Shown here: one piece after another, positions 23,396-37,168 of the stretch | Position numbering within the stretch: position 1 is the first letter of the stretch | How the letters are laid out: every line of letters begins with the position of its first letter | Assembly: GCA_036346225.1 (NCBI GenBank) | Contig: JARFIW010001104.1 | Coordinates: forward strand, 6,722,001 to 6,786,000 | DNA length: 64,000 nt | Direction of reading: 5' to 3' | Origin: Platerodrilus igneus | Lineage: Eukaryota > Arthropoda > Insecta > Coleoptera > Lycidae | Translations under genes and position numbers: made by a program | Notes under the pieces: model-generated | Told to the model about the DNA's origin: nothing | Databases searched by the model: none | Seen by the model: only the letters and a program-made list of their open reading frames with translations

Positions 23396-23905
23396 TGTAT
23401 GTTACAAGAAAGTGCAGCTGCTATGTTCGAAGACAACAAACATAGAAACAAGAACAAATTGTTTAAAACATATGTTTAGAGCATATCACTGTACGGCTAT
23501 GAAACAGGGACATCAGGAGAAGCAGACAGGAAAAAGCAGACACCTTTTGGAATGTGGCGCTTCAGATATATAATGATGATAGTATAGAAAGACAAAGTTA
23601 ATAACAAATTCTAGAAATAGTAGGCGAAAAGGGATATCCGTGGAAAACAAACAAAAATTAGGAGAAATGGAAGGACACGTTCTAAGTTATTTGGGGTTTA
23701 GTACGGGATATATTACAAGCAGGAATAGGAAAAAGGAGAAGCAGATGTACACTTAGATAGACTATTGCACGCAGATAGTGAAAGATATAGTTTGCGGAAA
23801 TTACAGGGAAATATGTAGGTTAGCTTAGAATAGGAAACAATGTAGGTACGTACGCGTCTAACCAGTTCCAGAACTGATGACCTAATGATGATGATGGTGA
23901 TGTTA
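23396..23905 (+). mobile_element. LINE 3' fragment (RTE-like)
   Basis: Aligned with 11,480-11,965: the same start inside the reverse transcriptase C-terminal region and the same ACCTAATGATGATGATGG tail. No open frame. Confidence 0.75.
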
Positions 23906-25454
23906 GCTTGATGAGCAACACCTTTAATGACAGTTGAAAAACAAATATAATAAATCTAATATGCACATATCGTATAGTATTCATACGCTCTATTGTGACC
24001 TTTGACATTTGAGATTGTAGCTTACGCTTCTTTTTTATCAAACACTGAATTTATGCAAAAACCAACAAAATTATAAGTGCGTATACAAAACGCGTTTTTA
24101 GTCCACTTTCCATTATTATTCTTTTTATTTGACAGGTCTGTATATTCTGTCCGAATCTCGTTATTTCCTACCCTTTTGAAAACATGTGAAAAACAGACGT
24201 TTATTACAAATTTTGGCGTGGTCGAATTTTATAACATTCACCGTTTTAAACTAAAAATTTCTGAAAATGCTACTTAATATATAAACCATACTATAATAAC
24301 CTGAAAATTGCACTAGGCTGGTTTCTTGATGATGAAATCTTGTAGATTGATATAAGATAGCCGCTCTTAAGTTTGTAAAGAACATGTTAAATTAATGCAA
24401 AAACAAGTGTTATGTAACGGGTTGTCGAATACATAATTGATGTCTACCATTGGAAGAATTTAATTAATTTATCATCTCTTTTGAATACACGAGTATAAAC
24501 CATCAGTTGTAATTATAATATAATAAAGGTTTTCTTTAGAAGAAGCGATTAATCCATCTGTAGTCATTACGGATATTTGGGTCAGAATACTCCAATGAAC
24601 TTTCTCTAAATTTTTGGAATTATTTATATAATAGTTGTAATTAACGATAATATATTGGTATAAATAACCATTCTCAAGCAAATTTGATTAAGTTCATTAT
24701 ATTACCGTCACACTCGTCTTCAATGGTTGCACCATCGACACTCGCTTCCATTTAGGTAACTCAAATAAACCAAGCAAACAAATTAACTCCGCAATACATC
24801 GTAACCGAGATCGTAATTTACGCTAACAAAAAGACGTACAACTGCACCACTATTTGTTGTCTGCCAGTATCGTTTACCATAATTAGCAATTCATGAATGA
24901 ACACGCTCGAGCGCGCGAAGCAAACTGCTTTAGAAAGTAAAGCAAATTATTTAAAAGTAGACGCCACCTGAGATTGTTATTAATTCAGGTAGCATAATAT
25001 ATATAATTAAAAATCAAGGTTTGTTTGCAGATTATATGTCTTTTAAATTTACGTCTTTGGGCAATTTCACTGGCAATTATTGGAATGGCTGTTGTGGGTA
25101 CGTAAATTCAACAATTAAACTCGAATAAATATTACATAAAAAGAAAGAGAATGTCTTTATGGAATCTGCATGAAGAACGAATTAAAGAATGTTATAACTC
25201 TTGTGGGAAGAGGTACCTATGGAAATTTGTAGAAATTTTCAAACATATATCGGCCAAAAATGTTGTTCGAATTGGAAATTAGTGATCAAGAAAAGTTGTA
25301 GGAAGCAGCGGCGAACTTGTACATTTTGCGGCTCTAAAGCACACATTACTGTTTTTAAAAACCGGTAAATTTTGTTCGACATTCGAACACAGTTTTAATT
25401 TCGTTGTATTCGTTTTATTATTTAAGGAACCAAGTTGTATAATATTTGTATAAA
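23906..25454. other. No recognisable feature
   Basis: AT-rich DNA without assignable genes or repeats. Confidence 0.5.
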
Positions 25455-26560
25455 ATTTGCAAAAAAGTGCAAATTTTACATGTATTTTCTACTTATGTGA
25501 ACCTGGCACCCGACTTTTGAAAAATTAACTTTTCGAAACAGAAAATGTTAGTATTTCGTTTGTAGTTATTTGTAATAACAATAGTATTGTTTGTAGTTTC
25601 ATCCATTAATAATTATAAATATTTAAAAAAATTATTCGCGCCCGACTTTGAAATATCTCACATCCGTCTTCGCAGGCCTCTTTAGAATCGTTTGTAGTCA
25701 AACCTATCAAAAATTATAACATTTTAAACAAACGGCCAATAGCTAACTTTACCAATTTTTTAGATATCTCAAATCCGCCTTCGCAGGCCTCTTTAGAATA
25801 GTTTGTAGTTGTTTGTAGTTCCTTTCGTTTCGTTTGTAGCTGAACCGTTCAAAAAATATAACATTTTATACAAACCGCCAATAGCCAACTTTGACAATTT
25901 TTTAGATATCTCAAATTCGTCTTCGCAGGCCTCTTTAGAATCGTTTGTAGTTCTTTTCGTTTCGTTTGTAGTCGAACCAATAAAAAATTATAACATTTTA
26001 AACAAACGGCCAATAGCTAACTTTACCAATTTTTTAGATATCTCAAATCCGCCTTCGCAGGTCTCTTTAGAATCGTTTGTAGTTCTTTTCGTTTTGTTTG
26101 TAGTTGAACCGTTCAAAAATTATAACATTTTAAACAAACGACTAATAGCCAACTTTGCCAATTTTTTAGATATCTTAAATCCGTCTTCGCAGAGGCCTTG
26201 CGAAGACGGATTTGAGCTATCTAAAAAATTGGTTACGTTAGTTATTGGCCGTTTGTTTAAATTGTTATAATTTTTGATCGGTTCAACTACAAACGACATA
26301 AAAAGACTACAAACGATTCTAAAAAGGCCTGCGAAGACGGATTTGAGATATTCCAAAGTCGGGTGCGGATCATTTTTTTAAATATTTATAATTATTAGTG
26401 GATGGAACTACAAACAATATTATTGTTACTACAAATAACTACAAACGAAATACTAACATTTTCTGCTATGAAAAGTTAATTTTTCAAAAGTCGGATGCAA
26501 GGTTCACATAAGTGTATTTTCTTATGGAAAAATTTAAGGTTCATTTGGCACTTTTTTGTA
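25455..26560. mobile_element. Foldback element with internal tandem repeats
   Basis: Outer arms of about 200 bp (25,455-25,655 and 26,350-26,560) are inverted copies; both carry AAAGTCGG/CCGACTTT and the run with ACAAACGAAATACTAACATTTT (one arm). Between them four direct units of about 117-139 bp start at CTTCGCAGGCC (near 25,666, 25,780, 25,921 and 26,052), followed by one inverted unit starting at about 26,195. The whole can fold on itself. A 153-codon frame across the units (25,809-26,270) is a by-product of the repeat. No transposase inside. Confidence 0.8.
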
Positions 26561-26707
26561 CCAAACACTTTTTAACCAACACCCACGATGGAGGAGTTTA
26601 TTACATTCAGTTTTTAAGAATAGGATAACACTAATATAAACTATATAAAATTTTATTGAGGATACTATATTTACAATCCATATTCTACATTTGTAATAAG
26701 TGTTATA

Positions 26708-28388
26708 TTTCGTCTTGCTCCATAATTGAATAATGTCCAACAGGTATTGTTGCATACGAACCAGGAAGTAAGTGGCGTTTATCATCATGCGGGCTTAGGG
26801 CAATCTTCTCCTGAGCGATGGTGTGAACTTCATGCTTGGATGATTGAATTAGATTCTACGTTACAAATACTTCGTTGAAATCTTCTATACATTCGACGTA
26901 ATTCTCAAACGTAATTCTATTCTTTATCACCTATCTTTTAATTTCTTTAATTTTTTTTAACACCAAAGTCTCGGATGCCAGCTGATTCTTCCTATTCTCG
27001 TAAGAGTTCAATTTCTTCTTCTTCGGCTGTTTTAAAAATCCTCGTCGCATCCATCTTTGATCGTAACCCAATAAAATCTGTCATAAGTCGCCCATTATTT
27101 TCGTCTTTCATCATCCCCAATACTTTTTTGTTAATTAGCGGAATTCCATAATTGTTGTTGGAAGAATTGTTGGAAGTATCGAAACGTTCCTGACACTCCC
27201 GCTTCATATCTCCAAAAGCTGTGTTCATATATCCATAGTGAAAATCGTAGATTGTCAAGTTGACCATATCGAGAATACACATACCAACCTATATAGATTT
27301 ATTAAACTATATTTCAGATTTAAGAAGTTCCACTACTACAAGGTTTTCATCGAAGATTGTGATATTTTTCAATAACAGGCTGGATATCCTAGTTTCGGCT
27401 CCAATTCTACTATCCCAGTTTTACACAAGCTTTACGTTGCAATGTCTTCGCTTGTTCTCCGTCGTTTTTCCAAGACTGCATTGTTCATTAGCTTGAACAA
27501 GTTCTTCTCAAATTCATTCTTGGCTCGTTTCCAAAGTTCAGTATTGCGGTCAATGTAAGATTTTATCCAGCAGCTGTGTTTAAATTTTAGCACTCGATGA
27601 ATTGCAGATAATTTAAGTCAATTTTCTAAAGCTTGTTTCAGATTTCCATAATGGATCACATATCTTCTTTTAGCATATAATGTAGCCATTAATTTGGTAC
27701 TTTGAGTTTTTGATACAGGCGGTTTTCCAGTCTTCGGATCGATGTGCTCCAGGCAGAATTTGATATCCTTATGTTAATCATGAATAGATTCCGTATACCC
27801 TTTTCAATAAATAACAGCTGATCAATGTCAGTTAATAACTCAAGTTCCTGCCATGTATGTTTCAACATTCCGTGCCAAGTGTATCCTGGAAGGGTGTTAT
27901 AGTGGGCGGGGTTTAGTCCATATGTTAAATGACAACTTGCAAGAAACTGTTCAAATACTTCAGCCAATAGCAACATATCGGTCTAGAGATATAAGTCAGA
28001 GTACTGTCCCAGGTTTTGAATATTAAATGCTTCCCATACTTTTTGTGCATGCGCATACTGCTTTTTAGTAATTCTTCTAACTTCCAGCATGTTGTAGAAT
28101 TCCTGTTGACTAGGTAGTGAAGTGTAATCCAGCTTTTCAAAAGAATCTATGAAATCGTATAGGTATACACCTTTTTTAGTTAGTAATTCAAACTTTTCAT
28201 TCTTCAAACCAGGAAATTCTGTTTTTAATAACGAATATTCATTTAGATATGACGCCAATGTTTCTAAGGATGAGCTCATAAAGCGGAAGCTATCAATAAA
28301 TCAGGAATATATTTTGTGAAGGAGATATATTTTTTCTTTGTTACTGGCAACACTTCTACACGACCATCCAAATCAACGGCAATATTTT
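26708..28388 (-). pseudogene. Virus-type family B DNA polymerase (DNA_pol_B_2-like), decayed
   Basis: Minus-strand fragments in order resemble the protein-primed polymerase of Polinton/adintovirus-like elements: KKKYISFTKYI near 28,330; the exonuclease-side helix (SSLETLASYL, 28,279-27,983); a DVLLLAEVF-like block with PAHYNTLPG (27,976-27,689); the palm motif FKLMNNAV near 27,500; then NKKVLGMMKDE and FIGLRSKM (27,282-26,992); and a C-terminal [15 protein letters not shown] near 26,760. The stretch where the catalytic DTDS motif belongs is missing. Frameshifts and stops occur throughout. It would replicate the element's linear DNA. It probably belongs with the zinc-finger modules of copies A and B, but is not joined to either. 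Family recognition is strong; exact lineage is not. Confidence 0.85.
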
Positions 28389-28439
28389 AAATTATGAAAT
28401 GACTATCGTAACCAGAGATTCTTAGTACACTTTTAATTT

Positions 28440-28735
28440 ATGCTTAAAAACTACGACTTTTCCTGAACAATGGAAGTTTGTTAATGTACCCCAATACATA
28501 AATCGGGCGCGATAAATCTAATTGGTGACTATAGACTTATTTCTGTTTTATCATCTGGCGCAAAAATTTTGAACAATTCTTTACAAATGGATAGTCATGC
28601 AACTTCTTCAATTGACCCTTATCAGCACGGCTTTATGCCAGAAGGGTTAATCACAGCTATTAAAGGAGAACATGCTGAGTATATATTTAGAGATGCATCC
28701 AAAATAAACCCAAACAAGGCTCAGTATATTCTCTA
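28440..28735 (+). pseudogene. Short LINE reverse-transcriptase fragment
   Basis: The reading FPEQWKFVNVPQ, then GDYRLISVLSSGAKIL and PYQHGF, resembles the region around the conserved N/DYRPIS and QHGF motifs of LINE reverse transcriptases. Two frames are needed. Too short to give a clade. Confidence 0.5.
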
Positions 28736-28789
28736 AAGGGTGTACGATATTACGTTAATAGCTTCTGCAGATTAACAGAACAGCGAACT

Positions 28790-29260
28790 CTACCAGGCAG
28801 AAAAACATCTTAAGGCCAATACAAAACAACAGGTAACACGCACAGTTACGATTCAAACACAACCACTCATTCTCATTCAACCCATATATGCACATGTTTC
28901 AACAACCTCAGCCGCTCAACATGCTCCATCTACAAAACCTCCTCCTAAAACTATTACCCTTAAATCAACGTCTACTGAAACAACCGCATCCCAATTATTG
29001 ATCATCGTAAAACAAAACATACATTTTTCCATTCGTGAACTATTCATACGAAGCATTCGTCTATCCAAAACCGTTATAACCATGCGCACCGACAAACCCT
29101 CAGGCTTTGGAATAATTTTTAAGCTCAACCAACAAATTTGCTACATCCAAGTGCCTAAACACCGTCAACCACAATTAGTAATATTCGATATAGACAAAAG
29201 GATTCCTACCTTTGATTTACTTTCGTAAGTATACCGCCAGAACTCCCTTCACACCTTATT
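28790..29260 (+). pseudogene. R1-like LINE ORF1 (gag-like) fragment
   Basis: One frame stays open from about 28,795 to a stop at 29,226-29,228 (Thr/Pro-rich N-terminal half, then TDKPSGFGIIF and KHRQPQLVIFDIDK). The reading past the stop continues the family pattern (VYRQNSLHTLF). ORF1 proteins of this type bind the LINE RNA. The CCHC knuckles expected downstream are not seen. Confidence 0.55.
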
Positions 29261-29756
29261 CCGGAAAAATATTACCAAATCGAGATTTCCGTAACTGTTC
29301 GTCGCCACAACATACTGACAACCCGATCCTAAATGTATCTCCCCGTCTCCGCACGATTTGAACATCAAGATCTCATGTTTATATTGAGTACAAATCATGC
29401 TGAATTCGAGATTAAGTATCAGTAACCCGACCTACAACTGCCAAGATTTGGGCACTCCGCAAAATCCTGCAGATCAACCACCATCTGCGGCCATTCTAAC
29501 AAAGAGAACTCTACAATATCGTGTCCCTACTTGCACTGCCACCACCCTGCTGCTCTGTTTCCGTCTGAACCGTCACCACAATCATGTAACCATCAACCCA
29601 GATAAACAATCCCTGGATCAACCTCCGACATTCCCGCTCCACAATTTTAAAATTTTCTTACGTCGTTCAAGTACACAAAATATCCATAGCTTTTTTTCAA
29701 GAACTATACCTTGTTAACTACAAAACCCCAACCCTCCCCCTTTCACGCTAAATCCT

Positions 29757-30318
29757 TTGTACATCTTAACCTGGCTGATCGAAATTTATCCGCTGCAATA
29801 TGATCCGCTACATGACCCCTCCATAGATTCCTCTGTAATCCTATCCCTCTCTACGCCACAAATCCTAACCGCACAAATACACTGGAAAACGGGGACAATG
29901 TACGTCATTTCAGTGTACTTTCAGTACAACTCGGGCATTCAAACATACTTACAACACCTAGACAATACATTACAAAGCATTTGAACACACCCCTATAATA
30001 ATCTGCGCTGATGTAAACGCTGAATCTACATTATGGCACAATGACACCGCAGGCGAACGAGGCATGGTCTTAGAAGACCATATTCAGCAAAGCCACTTAA
30101 AAATCATAAACACCCCTTTGACCATTCCAACCCGAGAGTCCTCTCAACATAAATCCAACATTGATATTACTCAAGCTAATCCATCCGCCAAAAACTTCAT
30201 AGATTCGTGGACAATTATCCGCTTAATTCAAACCAGTGATCACAACCTAATCACTTTTAAAATCCTTGCAAATCTATCTCCCCCGTCAAATCCACAAAAC
30301 CCCATCCTACAACACTGA
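29757..30318 (+). pseudogene. R1-like LINE endonuclease
   Basis: Pieces of an AP-endonuclease-like domain: VISVYFQYNSG (near 29,908), then in another frame IICADVNAESTLWHNDTAG (near 29,997-30,055, with the catalytic D and N of DxN), and SDHNLITF near 30,236 (the D-H pair near the end). One frame change near 29,980. In active relatives this cuts the target, in some families at a specific sequence. Confidence 0.7.
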
Positions 30319-30899
30319 CCTAGCAAATTGGTGTTTATTTTTTAAAACCTTGAACAAACAAATTACCACATTCCAAAAATCCCTAGTCTCCAATAAAAAT
30401 CCAGACAATATCACTACCGGCTTAATACATTCAATCTACGATGCCGCTTCGGCGACAATACCTAAAGGACATTACGTAACACGCACTTCACCCTGGTGGA
30501 GCCATCTGTTACAATAATCGAGGTATAACCTGCACAATTTACGACATAAACTTCCAATCTTATGAAGACGCCATGACGCAGATATCTAACAGATAAGAAC
30601 TATGACAACTGAGTTTAGACATGCCTGTAAACAATTAAAAACTAAGATATACGAAGCAAATAAACGCCACTAACAACAGATAATAGACGAACCGAACACC
30701 GAATCATGGAAACAACTGCAGGTTAGTCAAATTCCCCACTGTAAATATACAATTAACCTATACCTCTTTCCAAAACTCCTTTATGCCAAACACCTAATCC
30801 CTTCTCCTCAATACCGTAATACCGAACATCTAATGTGCCCATCTTTTTACAACAGCAAATAATCGGCAATTATATAACCCTTGCAGATACTCTAGATAA

Positions 30900-31816
30900 T
30901 GTCTTACTTAAGACACAATCGTATCAATCCTAATACCCGAAAATTACCTGGCCCAAACCAAATATCCAATATGATCATCCAAAAATCATAGCCTGTAATC
31001 AGACCCACTATCCATACCCTGTTTAGCAAATATTTTAAAACCGGAACCTTTCCTACCGTCCTAAAACATGCAAACATCATACTCATCCAGAAACCTATCA
31101 AACCTGTCGCAGATACTTCCTCTTACAGACCAATAGCCCTTCTTCCTACCATTGGAAGCTGCTAGAAAGAATTATCCTTCAGAAAATACAAAAACCCATT
31201 GAAACCAATTCCCTGATTTCCAGAAACCAACACGGATTCCACCAGGGTCACAACGCAGAGCAAGTAATTCACACCTTTATCATAAAAGCCAAATCCTCTA
31301 ACCATAAATATATATCGTAACTATTTTCCTCGATTTCCGTTTCGCATTTGATCTCCGTTGGTGGCCAAACATCCTAAAGCAGCTAAAATCCCAACAATTC
31401 CCATTGTACATTTATAATATAGTAAAATTCTACTTATCATCCTGCGCAATACCGCTTAACATCAATTACTTTTCGGTTATAAATTCATACTTCAAAGTTG
31501 TCTACAAGGTTCCATCCTATTGCCCACTCTGTGGAACATCTCCATCAATCCGCTTCTAGACAGCAACATACCAAATACTGATACCCTTTTCTACGCTGGT
31601 GACCTCACCCTCCTAGTCCACGGCAATTCCAGACGTGAATTAAAAAACACTTTTAATATCCTAGTACAGCATATCGAATCCTGGTCTATCCTTAATAAAC
31701 AACCAATTTCCCCAACGACATCCAAATTATTACTCCTCATCGACACTTTACACCCTCGTCGCAGTTCAAAAACTCATCCTAGAAACACCTTTTTCGGAAT
31801 CAGTGTTCTACTTTGA
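30900..31816 (+). pseudogene. R1-like LINE reverse transcriptase
   Basis: Readable motifs include LLERIILQKIQKPIE and ISRNQHGFHQGHNAEQVI (31,150-31,270), followed after frame changes by TLWNISINPLL and the catalytic box, which reads YAGD (near 31,586) instead of YADD: one catalytic aspartate is lost. The region after it (WSILNKQPISPTTSKLL) fits the family. Many stops; inactive. Confidence 0.7.
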
Positions 31817-32555
31817 AATACATATTGAAACCCGCTTAAAAATGCACAGCCACTTACAAAGAACCCATACCAAAACCAAGCATATCCTGTACAACACTCA
31901 ACACTCCCTTCCGAAATCGATTTACCACAAGAAAATTAATTTTAAATAACATAATCATCCCCATTGTTCGCTATGGTATAGATTCTTGGTTCCCATAACA
32001 ACACCCATCTCCCACAGAATCCTTGATCCAATAATACGTTCGTATCTCCTCTACGTATCGTGAGCTTTCCGAACCAGCTCCACCGCGGCCCTGTACTCGC
32101 TCGTAAACATTCCACCACTCGAAATCCAACTATAATCAGCTTTGCAAATCCGCAATCTGATTTCCAACAAAACAATTTTAAAAACAGCATACACCTAGTC
32201 TCTCCCCACTTCCAGACCTAAACTTTCTCGTATCACACCATACCCTACCGCAAAATCATTTCCTTTAAGAGATCCTCGACAACAAACCACTCATCCCTCA
32301 ATCCAACCCCTAACCTGCGGTCATCAACAAACAATAATTAAGAACAGGAAAATATCCAGGACAACGAAGAAGCCACTGTATCGGAGTTGTGATAATTCCA
32401 TCTCCCATGAACTTAATCAACAGAGAGGGACGTCACTCTGGTCAAACAAGTCTGCAATTTTATTTATACAAACGCAAGTTAACTTTCATTTATTTATTAT
32501 TGTTGTTATACAACGGCTAGTATGGGCCAGTGGCCTTGATTTGGCCCGAAATAAA

Positions 32556-33010
<455 letters not shown>

Positions 33011-33102
33011 ACTGTAACAATTTTATTTTCGAATTCATAATTCGCTTCATTTAAGGTACGACAATAGTTAAACACCTTTATTAAGTAAAGTCATAATACA
33101 TT

Positions 33103-34650
33103 TGTTACGGTAAAACCTACGGGTCAGGAAGGAAATGAAGCAAAGGCAGAAAAGGAACTTTCTACCCGGGTCCCTTACCGAAACAAAACAGGATGCTACG
33201 GCTAGCCGTCGTAGATTAGGGGTGGGGAGTAGGGTCAACGTAGCCAGGTAAAAGAATACCGCTGGAATATACGTTGGATTAGTACCTCGACAGGAAGAAA
33301 AAAAAAATAGATAAACAAATGATGACAGACCATTAGTCGGTCTAATATTAGCATCAGTGAAATACCAGGACAGTAACAGTTCTAAGGACTTCTTAGGGAG
33401 GTCGTTGTTCCGGAAATGCACTCCCGTAGATACAGGCATATAAATACTTACAGGAATTGTTAGTATCCTAGGGGGCGGATACTGAACCCTCAGTAACTCT
33501 CGTCTGGAATGCACCACAGGCCAAGCTAAGTAAGGAGGGAGAAAACTAAAATAATTTCCACTGTAACAGGACTAGAGTTTTTATTTAAGCCACTTCGTTG
33601 GCGGCTAATCAATATCAGATAAGTATAAATCGGAGCTAGCAATGATATATGGTAAGTTCACATAAACGGATATAACTTAATCTACCTATGGTGGCGGTGT
33701 TTATATTACATATCTCACTATACGATAACAACCTAGCGAGCTCGTGTTCCGCAAAGCTAATGGCATTCAAGCAAATAACCAAATATTTTATCACTACGGC
33801 ACCATCCGTGCCATGCGTTTTATGCTTAATACTAGTAAGTACCAAGGTTTATGTAGACCATTGCATATAAAAGTTAAGTTTTTAAATCAACAACCAAAAC
33901 AGTAAACACTATGCATTTCGCAACACTTAGTATATATATCCTGCTAGATCACGCAGTCAATGGCATGAAAAGTATCTCCAGAGGATATAGGAGGTAAACC
34001 ATATAAAGGGTAAAAGGATACTTCGTGGAACTTACTTACGTATCATATTTAATTTGGGGAACTTAGCTCTGTAGTAAATCCAACACGAAATGTTCCTAAC
34101 TTGATGGGAGACCAATTACTTTTGTCGGCTACTCCAGAAAGTTTCCTCAACGTTCCATGTGCATCCTTAGGTGTACCTATATTTCGGAGTATGACGTTGG
34201 GAGTCGAATACCATGAGCACCATTCGCTAACAGCATTTAGGAACTATTTGAACCCAGCCCAAGGAAGCGAGCCAGCGTTCAACCAGGATGAGACCAGGAC
34301 GTAGGAAGAGGACGGAAAGGAAACAGCTACAAAATTATATCGGCATTAGCCAAAGTATAACACTAACGAATCGAGTGCAAAAATTATTCGTAACTTACCA
34401 CGAGTATAACTGCAATTGTCCGAATTTAGACTTATACTTCGTGCTGTATCCTCGAAGAAGTAGAGAATTACTTAGAGTTTGTCGGATCGCATCCCTTTAA
34501 ACAACGGGACACGCTAGAATTGAAAAACCATCACCGTAAATTAATTCCGTTCCAATGAACAGCGAAACGTCAAAATTTATTTATTTTGTCAACTTTCAAA
34601 AATTTTCAGAACCGCTATCTAGATATACAGAAGACAAGAGTAGTATAGGT
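33103..34650 (-). mobile_element. Solo gypsy LTR, left part
   Basis: A 1,654-bp LTR of the same family as the complete element, running from TGTTACGG at 33,103 to CGTAACA ending at 43,915 and flanked by CATT (33,099-33,102 and 43,916-43,919). The complete element at 34,651-43,805 sits inside it. It shows more differences from the two intact LTRs than they show from each other, so it is older. Confidence 0.9.
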
Positions 34651-36301
34651 TGTCACGGTAAAACCTACGGGTCAGGAAGGAAATGAAGCAAAGGCAGAAA
34701 AGGAACTTTCTACCCGGGTCCTTTACCGAAACAAAACAGGATGCTACGGCTAGCTGTCGTAGATTAGGGGTGGGGAGTAGGGTCAACGTAGCCAGGTAAA
34801 AGAATACCGCTGGAATAAAAGTTGGATTATTACATCGACAGGAAAAAAAAATAGATAAACAAATGATGGCAGGCCATTAGTCTGTCTAATATTAGCATCA
34901 GTGAAATACCAGGACAGTGACAGTTCTAAGGACTCCTTAGGGAGGTCGTTGTTCCGGAAATGCACTCCCGTAGATACAGGCCTATAAATACTTACAGGAA
35001 TTGTTAGTATCCTAGGGGGCGGATACTGAACACTCAGTAACTCTCGTCTTGAATGCACCACAGGCCAAGCTAAGTAAGGAGGGAGAAAACTAAAATAATT
35101 TCCACTTTAACAGGACTAGAGTTTTTATTTAAGCCACTTCGTTGACGGCTAATCAATATCAGATAAGTATAAATCGGAGCTAGCAATGATATATGGTAAG
35201 TTCACATAAACGGATATAACTTAATCTACCTATGGTGGCGGTGTTTATATTACATAACGCACTATACTATAACAACCTAGCGAGCTCGTGTTCCGCAAAG
35301 CTAATGGCATTCAAGCAAACAACCAAATATTTTATCACTACGGCACCATCCGTGCCAGGCGTTTTATGCTTAATACTAGTAAGTACCAAGGTTTATGTAG
35401 ACTATTGCATATAAAAGTTAAGGTTTTAAATCAACAACCAAAACAGTAAACACTATTCATTTCGCAACACTCAGTATATATATCCTGCTAGATCACGCAG
35501 TCAATGGCATGAAAAGTATCTCCAGAGGATATAGGAGGTAAACAATATAAAGGGTAAAAGGATACTTCGTGGAACTTACTTACGTATCATATTTAATTTG
35601 GGGAACTTAGCTCTGTAGTAAATCCAACACGAAATGTTCCGAACTTGATGGGAGACAAATTACTTTTTGTCGGCTCCTCCAGAAAGTTTCCTCAACGTTC
35701 CATGTGCATTCTTAGGTGTACCTATATTTCGGAGTATGACGTTGTGAGTCGAGTACCATGGGCACCATTCGCTAACAGCATTTAGGAACTATTTGAACCC
35801 AGCCCCAGGAAGCGAGCTAGCGTTCAACCAGGATGAGACCAGAACGTAGGAATAGGACGGAAAGGAAACAGCTACAAAATTATATCGGCATTAGCCAAAG
35901 TATAACACTAACGAATCGAGTGCAAAATTATTCGTAACTTACCACGAGTATAACTGCAATTGTCCGAATTTAGACTTATACTTCGTGCTGTATCCTCGAA
36001 GAAGTAGAGAATTACTTAGAGTTTGTCGGATCGCATCCCTTTAAACAACGGGACACGCTAGAATTGAAAAACCATCACCGTAAATTAATTCCGTTCCAAT
36101 GAACAGCAAAACGTCAAAATTTATTTATTTTGTCAACTTTCAAAAATTTTCAGAACCGCTATCTAGATATACAGAAGACAAGAGTAGTATAGGTTGCTTA
36201 GTTTAAAGGCATTATGAATTTGGAATCGGCGAAATAGAAACAACGTTATATTTAATTATATTTGCGTGGATTTAGTAACATGCCTTAAATTGAACGTAAC
36301 A
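34651..36301 (-). repeat. Gypsy 3' LTR
   Basis: Begins TGTTACG and ends CGTGACA in element orientation. Short open frames inside (for example near 34,783-35,061) are not conserved as genes. Confidence 0.95.
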
Positions 36302-36305
36302 AATT

Positions 36306-36313
36306 CCCCCCCA
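36306..36313 (-). other. Gypsy polypurine tract
   Basis: Eight G residues (minus strand) followed by AATT and the 3' LTR: the primer site for plus-strand DNA. Confidence 0.75.
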
Positions 36314-37168
36314 GCAAAATTAAAAGGTCGGGGTAGGAAAACACAAGCGGTTAGACAACCGAACTAATAACAAAACGAACGGGAAGGAAATCTCTTTCAA
36401 CAAAACAAACTATAAACGAAACGAACACCAAACATAGAGAAAAAAAAACAAAAAAAAAGAAATTCATCCGGTTCGACGGACCATAAACTAGTAACCTACA
36501 ATCAGGACTACCAGAAGAAATCGAACGGAGCATTCACTGCAGTGATAACAATGGGAGAAGAACTAAAGAAAGAAGAAAAGAATGAGAGAGATGTAGAGTG
36601 GTAATCAACGAGGAGAAGGATGGGCCGGCATCAACACTGCAAAGGTCGTCTGTAGACGAGAGTCTCTAGTAAAGAAACAGTAAAGTTTTCAAACCTCAAG
36701 AAAAGAATTGGTTTCATGCGCCCATAAACCAAAAGGAAGAACCGAAGAGAGGAAGAAAATCAACAGTAATAGCCAAAACATGCCTCAAGGATGCCAAAGA
36801 TCGACGAAAGAGCTGGGATACGAACCGATGTGCTATCAACTGTAGTAACAAAGAAGTCGTTACTAACGAACAATCAAGAAAAGAATTGCTAATAGACCCG
36901 AAAATTCGACAGTGTCGCAGTTTCCGAAGAAAAGTAGAGAGGTCTACAAAGCATACCACAGGAAGCGGATGGTATATCAAAACAAGTCAGTGCAAAGACC
37001 GACAGCAAGGAACACCAACTAATCGGATATAGAAGTGAGAAGGTGCAGTTCAGAAAGAAAAGAGAAGGTACAGAAGGGAAGAAACCGAACAAAATATAAT
37101 CACAAAATCCAAGAGCGTAATACCAGTGTAGAGCAGAGTCATCATTAGCAGTTGGGACGAGAGGGCAG
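36314..37168 (-). other. Gypsy 3' untranslated region
   Basis: Between the integrase stop and the polypurine tract. Frames here are short and unlike any envelope protein I know, with no clear signal peptide and transmembrane pair in a long frame. Confidence 0.5.

Larger units (their letters stand above)
28790..32555 (+). mobile_element. R1-like LINE, heavily decayed
   Basis: ORF1, endonuclease, reverse transcriptase and 3' region follow one another on the plus strand. The 3' end (CCCGAAATAAAGATAT, near 32,540-32,555) passes without a gap into AC-rich microsatellite DNA. The endonuclease and RT style fit the R1 clade, several members of which are known to target simple repeats. Confidence 0.7.

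Noticed and set aside
25660..26200. CRISPR-like array
   Set aside because: Units are whole diverged repeats of about 130 bp without short repeat/spacer structure, in an animal genome.
25809..26270. A 153-codon frame with internal repeats
   Set aside because: The unit spacing and inverted partner show it is an artefact of the foldback element's tandem repeats.
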